From Rhizobium altiplani (GTDB lineage: Bacteria; Pseudomonadota; Alphaproteobacteria; Rhizobiales; Rhizobiaceae), in the NCBI RefSeq assembly GCF_001542405.1, contig NZ_LNCD01000082.1, forward strand, positions 62,001-126,000: 64,000 nt of DNA, in the 5' to 3' direction. The translations under genes and the position numbers were made by a program. This document shows positions 17,507-25,446 of the stretch, piece by piece; position 1 is the first letter of the stretch, and every line of letters begins with the position of its first letter. The notes under the pieces are model-generated. The model was given only the letters and a program-made list of their open reading frames with translations, searched no databases and was not told where the DNA came from.

Positions 17507-17671
17507 AAAAGCCGCAGGTCCGTGTCGTTTGTCCTGCTCTTTTATCCGTCCGGCATCGATCGTCAAAGAAAAACGCACGGTTGGGAAGCTTTTCGCCTGG
17601 CTTTTGTAGAAAAGGTAACCGATCACCTTCATATTATAGAAAACAGCAAAACCGGTAACGCCGGATGGAGA

Positions 17672-18172
17672 ATGCCTTTGTTGAACAAGCAACCGATCGA
17701 CCCGCGCCTCTACCGGGATGCGATGAGCCGCTTTGGCGGCCATGTGCAGCTCGTAACGACGGCGATCGGCGAGGAGCGCCGAGGCGTGACGATCACTGCC
17801 GCTTGCTCGGTATCCGATAGCCCTGCGACCGTACTGGTATGCCTGAACAACAGTAATCCGAAGAACGACATCTTCTTTCGGAGCGGCATCTTTGCATTGA
17901 ATACCTTGGCCGCGCATCATCAAGCGCTTGCGGATGCTTTTTCGGGGCGCGCGCTGCTCACCAACGACGAACGCTTCGCGACGGGTGTGTTCGACAAGCT
18001 GGTAACGGGCGCGCCTATCCTTCGCGACGCGCTTGCCTCCTTCGATTGCCGCGTGAGCGAAATCAAGGAAATGTCGACGCACCACATCATTTTCGGCGAG
18101 GTCGTGGCAGTCAGGTACAACGAGGCGAAGCCTGCGCTTGTCTATATGAACCGGGATTACCACACGCTATAA
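17672..18172 (+). CDS. Flavin reductase (NADH:FMN oxidoreductase) family protein
   Basis: A 166-residue flavin-reductase-like domain protein, related to RutF and HpaC. The ATG at 17672 has GGATGGAGA upstream. Conserved blocks are YRDAMSRFGGHVQLVTT, RRGVTITAACSVSDSPATVLVCLN, FALNTLA and a C-terminal HHIIFGEVVAV with the conserved metal- or flavin-contact histidine region. Such proteins supply reduced FMN to a monooxygenase, but none is nearby. It ends 20 bases before the MoxR ATPase gene and could be cotranscribed with the molybdenum-enzyme maturation cassette. Confidence 0.88.
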   Translation: MPLLNKQPIDPRLYRDAMSRFGGHVQLVTTAIGEERRGVTITAACSVSDSPATVLVCLNNSNPKNDIFFRSGIFALNTLAAHHQALADAFSGRALLTNDERFATGVFDKLVTGAPILRDALASFDCRVSEIKEMSTHHIIFGEVVAVRYNEAKPALVYMNRDYHTL

Positions 18173-18192
18173 CTCCTGAAAAGGGAGGAGAC

Positions 18193-19122
18193 ATGCCGGA
18201 TCAAACTCATCCGCCGCTGCCATCGTCGATCGATGAGACGATCGCGATGCTGGGCGATCAGGATTATCTCGCGGGGCGGGCGCTTGGAACAGTGCTTTTC
18301 CTGGCCCTGAAGATGAAGCGTCCTCTCTTTCTGGAAGGCGAGGCGGGTGTCGGCAAGACCGAGATCGCAAAGGTGCTCTCGAAAGCTCTCGGCCGGCCGC
18401 TGATCCGCCTGCAATGCTACGAAGGACTGGATATCGCTTCGGCTGTCTACGAATGGAACTATCCGGCACAGATGCTCGAAATCCGCCTGGCCGAAGCGTC
18501 GGGGCTGGCCGACAGGAACAGGATAGAGTCGGACATCTTCTCCGAACGATACCTCATCCGCCGGCCGGTGTTGCAGGCTCTGTCGAGCGCAGATGGGCGG
18601 GCGCCCGTCTTCCTCATCGACGAGCTCGACCGCACCGATGAAGCGTTCGAGGCCTTTCTGTTGGAGGTTCTCTCTGATTTTCAGGTGACGATCCCCGAGC
18701 TCGGCACTATCCGTGCAGCCGAGCCACCGATCGTCATTATAACCACGAACCGGACGCGTGAGGTTCACGACGCGCTGAAGCGGCGTTGCCTATACCATTG
18801 GGTCGATTATCCCGATGCCGCGCAGGAGCTGGAGATTATTCGCCGCAAGGTGCCGGGCTGTAATGCGGCTCTGTCCGCGCAGATCGTCGCCTATGTACAG
18901 AAGCTTCGGGCACTGGATCTTTTCAAGAACCCGGGCGTAGCCGAGACGATTGATTGGGCGACAGCGCTGACCGAACTCGATCGCCTGGCGCTCGATCCGG
19001 AAACGATTTCCGATACGATCGGAACACTGCTGAAATACCAGGACGACATCGCGCGTATCCAGGGTAGCGACGGTGCGAAAGTCCTGGAGGATATCAGGGG
19101 CGAGCTGCAGGCGGCAGGATAA
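18193..19122 (+). CDS. MoxR-family AAA+ ATPase, CoxD-like
   Basis: A 309-residue AAA+ ATPase. The ATG at 18193 follows GGGAGGAG. Walker A is EGEAGVGKTEIAKVLS, Walker B is APVFLIDELDR, and sensor 1 is IVIITTNRTREVHDALKRRC. MoxR ATPases pair with VWA-domain proteins to insert metals or activate enzymes; the CoxD type helps build the Mo-Cu site of CO-dehydrogenase-like enzymes. The next gene, three bases on, is a CoxE-like VWA protein, which supports this subgroup over generic MoxR. Confidence 0.9.
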   Translation: MPDQTHPPLPSSIDETIAMLGDQDYLAGRALGTVLFLALKMKRPLFLEGEAGVGKTEIAKVLSKALGRPLIRLQCYEGLDIASAVYEWNYPAQMLEIRLAEASGLADRNRIESDIFSERYLIRRPVLQALSSADGRAPVFLIDELDRTDEAFEAFLLEVLSDFQVTIPELGTIRAAEPPIVIITTNRTREVHDALKRRCLYHWVDYPDAAQELEIIRRKVPGCNAALSAQIVAYVQKLRALDLFKNPGVAETIDWATALTELDRLALDPETISDTIGTLLKYQDDIARIQGSDGAKVLEDIRGELQAAG

Positions 19123-19125
19123 CGG

Positions 19126-20388
19126 ATGGAACCGACAAGCCGACAGGATGGGATTGTCTTTCCGCCTCTTCCGGTCGGTGACGGTCGTTTTGCCGATAAT
19201 ATCGTCTTCTTTGCCAGGGTACTGCGGAAGGCCGGCATGAAGATCGGGCCGGCCGCGATCGTTGATGCGATCGAGGCGGTCGAGACGATCGGTATCGGGT
19301 CGCGTGAGGAATTTCACGCCGCGCTCTCATCCGTCTTCGTCAAACGGCACGAAGACAAGCCGGTCTTCGACGAGGCGTTTCGCCTTTTTTGGCGCTCGCG
19401 GGACCTTGTCGAGAAGATGATCGCAATGCTGTCGCCAAGGGCGTCGGAAACCCTCCAGAAGGAGAAGGCAAAGCCCGGCGAAAGCCGCGCCGCGGACGCC
19501 TTGCTCGGCGACCGAAGGGACAACAAGCCGCCGCGCGACGAGCCTGATATCGAGATCGATGCGCGCTTTACGATGTCGGGCAACGAAGTCTTCCGGCGGA
19601 TGGACTTCGCCCAAATGTCTGCGTTGGAGATTGCCGCGGCCAAGAAGGCACTTGCGAAACTGCAGCTGCCTCTGGACAAGGTGCGGACCCGGCGCTTCCG
19701 CCCATCGCATGCTCACGCGCATGTGGATGCGCGCGCGACGATGCGGGCTGCATTGCGCAGCGGGGCCGGCCTCATTCTTCCGCGATACCGCGAGATCCGC
19801 GAGGTTCAGCCACCCTTGGTCGTTCTCGCCGATATCTCCGGCTCGATGAGCCAGTACACGCGCATCTTTCTGCACTTTCTCCATGTGCTAACGGAGAAGC
19901 GCCGGAGGGTTCATACCTTCCTGTTCGGAACGCGCCTCACGAATGTCACTCGCCAGATGCGGCACAAGGATCCCGACGAAGCGATGGATGAATGCGCGGC
20001 AGCGGTAAGGGATTGGTCCGGTGGGACGCGGATCGGTGAGACGCTGAGGGAGTTCAATCGCCTGTGGGCTCGCCGTGTGCTGGGGCAGGGCGCGGTCGTG
20101 CTGTTGATCACCGACGGGCTGGAGCGCGAGGGAACGGATCTGCTCGCGGCAGAAATGGACAGGTTGCATCGCTCGTGTCGGCGACTGATCTGGCTCAATC
20201 CGCTGCTGCGCTTCGACGGCTTCGAGCCGCGCGCGCGTGGCGTGCGCGCAATGCTGCCGTATGTTGACGAATTCCGACCGGTACACAATCTATCATCCTT
20301 GAGCGACCTCGCGGAAGCACTCGGCGCAACGCGATCGACGGAATGTGACCCGCGCCGGTACCTCGAAAGATTGAAAGGCATCGCATGA
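19126..20388 (+). CDS. CoxE-like VWA domain protein
   Basis: A 420-residue protein with a C-terminal von Willebrand A domain. The MIDAS metal site is visible as VVLADISGSMSQY, with the later VVLLITDGLEREG strand. The N-terminal half (FADNIVFFARVLRKAGMKIGP and RFTMSGNEVFRRMDFAQMSALEI) matches the CoxE type seen with CoxD ATPases. It works with the upstream MoxR ATPase. Its stop overlaps the next start (ATGA), so the genes are translationally coupled. Confidence 0.9.
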   Translation: MEPTSRQDGIVFPPLPVGDGRFADNIVFFARVLRKAGMKIGPAAIVDAIEAVETIGIGSREEFHAALSSVFVKRHEDKPVFDEAFRLFWRSRDLVEKMIAMLSPRASETLQKEKAKPGESRAADALLGDRRDNKPPRDEPDIEIDARFTMSGNEVFRRMDFAQMSALEIAAAKKALAKLQLPLDKVRTRRFRPSHAHAHVDARATMRAALRSGAGLILPRYREIREVQPPLVVLADISGSMSQYTRIFLHFLHVLTEKRRRVHTFLFGTRLTNVTRQMRHKDPDEAMDECAAAVRDWSGGTRIGETLREFNRLWARRVLGQGAVVLLITDGLEREGTDLLAAEMDRLHRSCRRLIWLNPLLRFDGFEPRARGVRAMLPYVDEFRPVHNLSSLSDLAEALGATRSTECDPRRYLERLKGIA

Positions 20389-20714
20389 CAGGTACATCTT
20401 TTGACCTTGATCCGTTAATGACGGCGGAAGCCTGGAGAAAAAGCGGGCGAGACGTGGCGATTGCCACGGTCATCGAGACGTGGGGATCGTCGCCACGACC
20501 GGCCGGAAGCCATCTCGTGATCGACCGAGACGGCAATTTCGAAGGCTCCGTATCGGGGGGCTGCGTCGAGGGCGCCGTTATCGCCGAGGCGCTTGATGTG
20601 ATCGCCGACGGTAAGGGGAAGATGCTCGAGTTTGGTGTTGCGGATGAAACGGCGTGGCGCGTCGGCCTTTCTTGCGGCGGCCGGATTCGTGTCTATGTCG
20701 AAAGGCTCAGTTGA
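20385..20714 (+). CDS. XdhC/CoxI family protein, N-terminal domain only
   Basis: A 109-residue protein equal to the N-terminal domain of XdhC/CoxI: VIETWGSSPRPAGSHLVIDRDGNFEGSVSGGCVEGAV, and near the end LSCGGRIRVYVE. In XdhC this domain binds the molybdenum cofactor and helps insert or sulfurate it. The Rossmann domain found C-terminally in full XdhC is encoded separately by the next gene. Start and stop overlap both neighbours. Confidence 0.92.
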   Translation: MTGTSFDLDPLMTAEAWRKSGRDVAIATVIETWGSSPRPAGSHLVIDRDGNFEGSVSGGCVEGAVIAEALDVIADGKGKMLEFGVADETAWRVGLSCGGRIRVYVERLS

Positions 20715-21418
20715 TGGATGCGGCAAATCTTGCGCGGCTGAATGACGCGCGCCGGGCGCGCCGCGCCGCCATGCTGCTGACTGATCTCGAAAAGGGAGGA
20801 GATGCCGTTGTCCTTGAGGGGGAGCCAGTGGAACCCTCCTTGCGAGCGGATATCGAGGCTGCCTTTCGCTCAGGGAAATCGACGGCAATCGAGGTCGATG
20901 GGCGTCGATACTTTCTTAACGTGCATCTGCCGCCGGCCCATATCGTGATTATCGGCGCCGTTCACATCAGTCAGGTCCTGGCGCAGATGGCATCGCTTGC
21001 TGGCTTCGATGTGCGAATCATCGATCCGCGCACGGCTTTCGCCACGCCGGAACGGTTCCTCGGGACCGATCTGACGGCGGATTGGCCGGTGGATGTCCTC
21101 AAGGATCGTCCGCTGGACGCCTATACGGCGCTCGTCGCCGTGACGCATGACCCGAAGATCGACGACTATCCCATTACCGAGGCGTTGCGGACCGGCTGTT
21201 TCTATGTCGGAGCGCTCGGCAGCCGGAAGACGCATGCGACTCGGCTAGAACGGTTGCGCGCAGACGGTGCGGACGAGGCCGCGCTTGCCAAAATCAGCGC
21301 GCCGATCGGGCTTAATATCGGTGCGTCGAGCCCAGCCGAAATCGCGGTCGCCATTCTCGCGGAGATCGTCCAAACGCTGCGGACGCGGACCTTATCTCCG
21401 GTTGGTGACAGCAAATGA
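20714..21418 (+). CDS. XdhC/CoxI family protein, Rossmann domain part
   Basis: A 234-residue protein carrying the XdhC Rossmann domain: AHIVIIGAVHISQVLAQMASLAGFDVRIIDPR, then TALVAVTHDPKIDDYPI and CFYVGALGSRKTHATRLERL, ending with IGLNIGASSPAEIAVAILAEI. The first 80 residues are a further small domain. The ATG at 20714 shares a base with the previous stop codon. Together with the preceding gene it makes up a split XdhC, expected to handle molybdenum cofactor before insertion in a hydroxylase. Confidence 0.92.
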   Translation: MDAANLARLNDARRARRAAMLLTDLEKGGDAVVLEGEPVEPSLRADIEAAFRSGKSTAIEVDGRRYFLNVHLPPAHIVIIGAVHISQVLAQMASLAGFDVRIIDPRTAFATPERFLGTDLTADWPVDVLKDRPLDAYTALVAVTHDPKIDDYPITEALRTGCFYVGALGSRKTHATRLERLRADGADEAALAKISAPIGLNIGASSPAEIAVAILAEIVQTLRTRTLSPVGDSK

Positions 21419-23049
21419 AGTTCGGATCATTCTCCATCGAGGCAGCCGAGGGCGTGGTCCTCGCCCATGCCGTGAAGCTTGCCGGCGGCAGCCTGTCCAA
21501 AGGACACAGGATCGGTGCCGGCGACATCGAAAGGCTGCGCGGTGAGGCTATAGGGCAGGTCATTGCTGCACTAATGGAGGAGGGCGACGTCGGGGAGGAC
21601 GAGGCGGCGAGACGACTTGCGCAGGCAATCGCGCCCGACCATTTGCGCCTCTCTGAGGCTTCCACGGGACGCGTGAACGTCTATTCGACTGTTGACGGCC
21701 TGTTCGTCGCAAGCCGCAGCGCCGTCGACCGGCTGAACAGCATCGACCCTGCTATCACGCTTGCCTGTCTCAACGATCATGTGCCCGTTCGCAATGGCGA
21801 CATGGTTGCGACATTCAAGATCATCCCGCTCGCCGTGTCCGGCGCCAAACTCGACCTTGCGTGCGAGGTGCTGCGGTCGACATCCGCCTTCGAGGTGAAG
21901 CCCTTTGCCGGCCGCTCGGTCTCGTTGATCGCGACGGAACTGCCGTCGCTGAAGCCATCGGTCATGGACAAGACGGCACGCGTGCTTTCCCGGCGGCTCG
22001 TCGCATCAGGCAGTCATCTCGTGAGGGAGACGCGGGTTGCTCATCACGTCGAACCGGTAGCGCAGGCGCTTCTCGACGCATTGCGGCTACCCGACAGCGC
22101 CCCGAAGTTGGTCATCCTTTTCGGCGCGTCCGCCGTGATCGACGCGGAGGATGTGATTCCCGAAGCCATAAGAAGGGCCGGCGGCGAAGTCGTGCAGGTT
22201 GGCATGCCTGTCGATCCAGGGAACCTGCTTGTCCTCGGTCGGATCGGTGATATTCCCGTCATCGGCGCACCGGGATGTGCACGCAGCCCGAAGGAGAATG
22301 GCTTCGATTGGGTACTCGACCGCATTCTGGCTGGCGAACAGCCGAGCGCAGTCGACATCAGCGGCATGGGTGTGGGAGGTCTTCTGATGGAAATCCAGGC
22401 GCGGCCCAGCCTACGCGAAGCCGAGGCGCGCACTAGCCCCGCCGGCAAGCTTGTTACAGTCATTCTTGCCGCAGGCCAGGCCAGACGGATGGGAGAGGGC
22501 GGCCCGCACAAGCTGCTGGCGGAGTTTGGCGGTGTGCCGCTTATCCGGCGATCGGTGATGACCGCCATCGGCAGCCGCTCGGCGTCGGTAATCGTCGTGA
22601 CGGGACATCGTAAAAGCGAGATTGAATCAGCACTGTCCGGACTTGACGTGACAATTGCTCACAATCCGGATTACGCGTCGGGCATGGCTTCGTCGCTCGC
22701 AACGGGATTCTCGGTCGAGCACGCCCGTGACGCGGATGGAATTCTCGTTATGCTTGCCGATATGCCGGGTGTGTCCAGTGATGATCTCGATAAGCTAATG
22801 GCAGCTTTCCGGCAATCTGGCGGCCAGTCGATCACCCGCGCGGTGTCGCGCGGCAAGCGTGGCAATCCCGTGATATTGCCTAAATCTCTATTTGATGCAG
22901 TGCTGCGGCTGGAGGGTGATGTCGGGGCGCGGTACATCATCGAAACATCGGGCGTGCCTGTCGTGGACATCGATATTGGCGATGCGGCGCATCTGGATGT
23001 GGATACGCCGGAAGCGGTCATTGGCGCAGGAGGGGTTTTAAAGGGCTAA
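21415..23049 (+). CDS. Fusion of molybdopterin-binding (MoeA-like) and MobA-like nucleotidyltransferase domains
   Basis: A 544-residue two-domain protein. The N-terminal 340 residues resemble a molybdopterin-binding protein: ITLACLNDHVPVRNGDMVATFKIIPLAVSG, then VILFGASAVIDAEDVIP and VIGAPGCARSPKENGFDWVLDRILAG. From about residue 345 an NTP-transferase domain starts with VTVILAAGQARRMGEGGPHKLLAEFGG and continues with LVMLADMPGVSSDDL and GNPVILP. The MobA/MocA type attaches GMP or CMP to the molybdenum cofactor; which nucleotide is used here cannot be read safely, though CMP suits Mo hydroxylases. Its start overlaps the XdhC gene. Confidence 0.88.
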   Translation: MKFGSFSIEAAEGVVLAHAVKLAGGSLSKGHRIGAGDIERLRGEAIGQVIAALMEEGDVGEDEAARRLAQAIAPDHLRLSEASTGRVNVYSTVDGLFVASRSAVDRLNSIDPAITLACLNDHVPVRNGDMVATFKIIPLAVSGAKLDLACEVLRSTSAFEVKPFAGRSVSLIATELPSLKPSVMDKTARVLSRRLVASGSHLVRETRVAHHVEPVAQALLDALRLPDSAPKLVILFGASAVIDAEDVIPEAIRRAGGEVVQVGMPVDPGNLLVLGRIGDIPVIGAPGCARSPKENGFDWVLDRILAGEQPSAVDISGMGVGGLLMEIQARPSLREAEARTSPAGKLVTVILAAGQARRMGEGGPHKLLAEFGGVPLIRRSVMTAIGSRSASVIVVTGHRKSEIESALSGLDVTIAHNPDYASGMASSLATGFSVEHARDADGILVMLADMPGVSSDDLDKLMAAFRQSGGQSITRAVSRGKRGNPVILPKSLFDAVLRLEGDVGARYIIETSGVPVVDIDIGDAAHLDVDTPEAVIGAGGVLKG

Positions 23050-23052
23050 GGG

Positions 23053-23370
23053 ATGGACACGGCGGCAATTGAAGAAATGTTTCAGGGGCTTGGACCCGTC
23101 ACCATCAGGCGCATGTTCGGCGGCAAGGGCATCTACCATATGGGGCGGATTGTTGCTGTCGAAGTGCGCGGCGAGATGCTGTTGAAGGCCGACGAGCAAA
23201 GCGCATCGGAATTCGAGGCGGCGGGAGCGTCGCAATGGGCCTATGAAGGCAAGAAGGGAAGCCCGGTGAAGATGCCGTATTGGTCCATCCCCGACGATGC
23301 CTATGACGACCCCGATGTCATGGCGCGATGGGTTCGGCTTGCCTACGAAGCGGCTGTCCGAGCGGAATGA
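23053..23370 (+). CDS. TfoX N-terminal domain protein
   Basis: A 105-residue protein made only of the TfoX N-terminal domain: MFQGLGPVTIRRMFGGKGIYHMGRIVAVEVRGEMLLKADE, and MPYWSIPDDAYDDPDVMARWVRLAYEAA. In gammaproteobacteria full TfoX controls competence; short alphaproteobacterial versions lack the C-terminal half and have no known role. It starts three bases after the Mo-cofactor fusion gene, so it is probably the last gene of that transcript. Confidence 0.9.
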   Translation: MDTAAIEEMFQGLGPVTIRRMFGGKGIYHMGRIVAVEVRGEMLLKADEQSASEFEAAGASQWAYEGKKGSPVKMPYWSIPDDAYDDPDVMARWVRLAYEAAVRAE

Positions 23371-23373
23371 ACC

Positions 23374-23796
23374 TTAGAGGAGTTCGCCCGACTTGAGCTT
23401 TTCGATTGCGGCCGCCGCAAATGCGGAAAGCGGCTGCGGGAGATCGGCGCGGCTGAACCAACCGAAGTCCGACAGCTTATCCGGCTCCGTGAGCTGCGGT
23501 TCTCCATCGCACTCGGACGCTACATAGAGCAAGGAAATCCAGTGCTGGGCATCCGCGTCGCTGATCAGTTCCGTGGCGCCGAGAAGGTTGACGCGGCCGA
23601 TCGATAGGCCGGTTTCTTCTTCCGCCTCGCGTCGAGCCGCCTGCTCGGACGGCTCCATATGATCGACCTTGCCGCCCACAATGCTCCAGTGGCCGGCTTC
23701 AGGAGCGCGCATGCGCCTGTAGAGCAGGATCTTGCGGTCGCGCAAAATCACCAGGCCAACGCCAAGGCCCGGGAAATCGATGCCAGGCGTGCCCAT
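23374..23796 (-). CDS. Nudix hydrolase
   Basis: A 140-residue Nudix hydrolase. The full Nudix box is present: G, five residues, E, seven residues, REAEEETGL (from GKVDHMEPSEQAAR to GLSI). The start GIDFPGLGVGLVILRDRKILLYRR resembles MutT/ADP-ribose types. Substrate unknown. It lies just downstream of the helicase gene on the same strand. Confidence 0.92.
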   Translation of the reverse strand: MGTPGIDFPGLGVGLVILRDRKILLYRRMRAPEAGHWSIVGGKVDHMEPSEQAARREAEEETGLSIGRVNLLGATELISDADAQHWISLLYVASECDGEPQLTEPDKLSDFGWFSRADLPQPLSAFAAAAIEKLKSGELL

Positions 23797-23801
23797 ATTC
23801 G

Positions 23802-25289
23802 TCAGATCTTGGCGTTGGCCGTGATTAGCATGAAGGCGGGAATTTCATCACCGAAGCCAACCGGCGTCGGACCGTCGTCGTGGTCGCGATAGCGGCGGCG
23901 GTCGCGATTGTCGTCGTTTGCCGGGTAAGGACGAGCGGCGCGCGAGCTCTGATGCGGCTTGTTTTGTTCTGCTTTGCGCTCTTGCTTCACGCTTTCGACC
24001 TTTGCTGGTGCTGCTGTTTCCATCGTCTCGACGTCATTATCTGCGACGGCGATTTCAGATTTATGACCTCGACGGCTCTTGCCGCGGCCGGTGTCCTTGT
24101 CCCGGCCCTTGCGACGCGAGCGATCGTCGTCGCGGCTGGGTTCGGGCGGAGGCAAGGCGGAGAGGTCGCCGTTCAACCACTCGACCTTCTCGCCGATCAA
24201 CTTTTCGATCGCGTCGGCATGTTTCTGGTCGTGGCGGGTGACGATGGTGAATGCAGCGCCGGAACGGCCTGCGCGGCCGGTACGGCCGATACGATGCACA
24301 TAATCCTCGGAATGGATCGGAACATCGAAGTTGAAGACATGGCTGACGTCGGGAATATCGAGACCGCGAGCGGCGACATCGGAAGCCACGAGAAGCTGGA
24401 GATTACCGTCCTTGAAGTTCTGCAGCATGGCCATGCGCGAACGCTGATCCATGTCGCCGTGCAAAGCGCCGGCGGAAAAGCCGTGGCGGTCGAGCGAACG
24501 GAAGAGATCGGACACGTCCTTCTTGCGGTTGCAGAAGATGATTGCGTTCTTTAGATCGGTTTGAGCCTTGATAAGATCGCGCAGAACAGCACGCTTCTCA
24601 TAATCCTTGCCATGCGAGGCAACGAAGCGCTGCGTTACCGTCTTTGCGGTGGATGCCGGCTTGGCAACTTCGATCCGCTCCGGATTCTGCAGGAAGCGAT
24701 CCGCAAGCTTCTGGATCTCGGGCGGCATGGTTGCCGAGAAGAAAAGCGTCTGACGGGTGAACGGGATAAGCTTTGCGATGCGCTCGATATCCGGGATGAA
24801 GCCCATGTCGAGCATGCGGTCGGCTTCGTCGATGACGAAGATTTCGACAGCACTCATCAGGAGCTTGCCGCGTTCGAAATGGTCGAGCAGGCGGCCCGGC
24901 GTGCAGATCAGAACATCCGCGCCACGCTCGAGCTTGCGATCCTGATCTTCAAACGAAACGCCGCCGATCAGCAACGCGACATTCAAGCGGTGGTTCTTGC
25001 CGTACTTTTCGAAGTTCTCCGCAACCTGGGCGGCTAGTTCGCGGGTCGGCTCGAGGATCAGAGTCCGGGGCATGCGGGCACGGGCACGGCCCTTTTCCAG
25101 CAGCGACAGCATCGGCAGAACGAAAGACGCAGTCTTGCCCGTTCCCGTCTGCGCAATCCCGCAAATATCGCGGCGCTCAAGCGCAAAGGGGATGGCACCA
25201 GCCTGAATTGGGGTTGGCGTCGTGTAACCCGCGTCGGTCACGGCGGAAAGCACTTTTTGGCTCAAGCCAAGATCAGCAAATGTCGTCAA
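23802..25289 (-). CDS. rhlE: DEAD-box ATP-dependent RNA helicase, RhlE type
   Basis: A helicase of about 495 residues. Motifs in order are TPIQAG (Q motif), AQTGTGKT, PTRELAAQ, TPGRLLD, DEAD, SAT, IIFCNRKKDV, ARGLDIPDVSHV and HRIGRTGRAG. After residue 380 there is a long, highly charged basic tail rich in R, K and D, typical of RNA-binding extensions. RhlE-type helicases act in ribosome assembly, mRNA decay and cold adaptation. Start uncertain: I favour a TTG at 25289 (LTTFADLGLSQ) from family alignment; the open frame reaches 25355. Confidence 0.93.
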   Translation of the reverse strand: MTTFADLGLSQKVLSAVTDAGYTTPTPIQAGAIPFALERRDICGIAQTGTGKTASFVLPMLSLLEKGRARARMPRTLILEPTRELAAQVAENFEKYGKNHRLNVALLIGGVSFEDQDRKLERGADVLICTPGRLLDHFERGKLLMSAVEIFVIDEADRMLDMGFIPDIERIAKLIPFTRQTLFFSATMPPEIQKLADRFLQNPERIEVAKPASTAKTVTQRFVASHGKDYEKRAVLRDLIKAQTDLKNAIIFCNRKKDVSDLFRSLDRHGFSAGALHGDMDQRSRMAMLQNFKDGNLQLLVASDVAARGLDIPDVSHVFNFDVPIHSEDYVHRIGRTGRAGRSGAAFTIVTRHDQKHADAIEKLIGEKVEWLNGDLSALPPPEPSRDDDRSRRKGRDKDTGRGKSRRGHKSEIAVADNDVETMETAAPAKVESVKQERKAEQNKPHQSSRAARPYPANDDNRDRRRYRDHDDGPTPVGFGDEIPAFMLITANAKI

Positions 25290-25446
25290 AGGGAAAACTG
25301 TTTCCGTTCCGGTTCGGCCGTACTCTGGTTGAGTCGGCGTGATTGCGTGGCGCAATGCAGCGCGACATAAGCCGAAACTGTCCTTAAGTCAAGGAATACA
25401 GGCCTTGCAGCCAGTGCAGAGGTAAAGACGTGGTTAGCGCGCGTAG

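Noticed and set aside
17507..18163. N-terminal extension of the binding-protein frame
   Set aside because: It runs antisense through the flavin reductase gene and precedes a proper signal peptide, so the start at 17506 is used.
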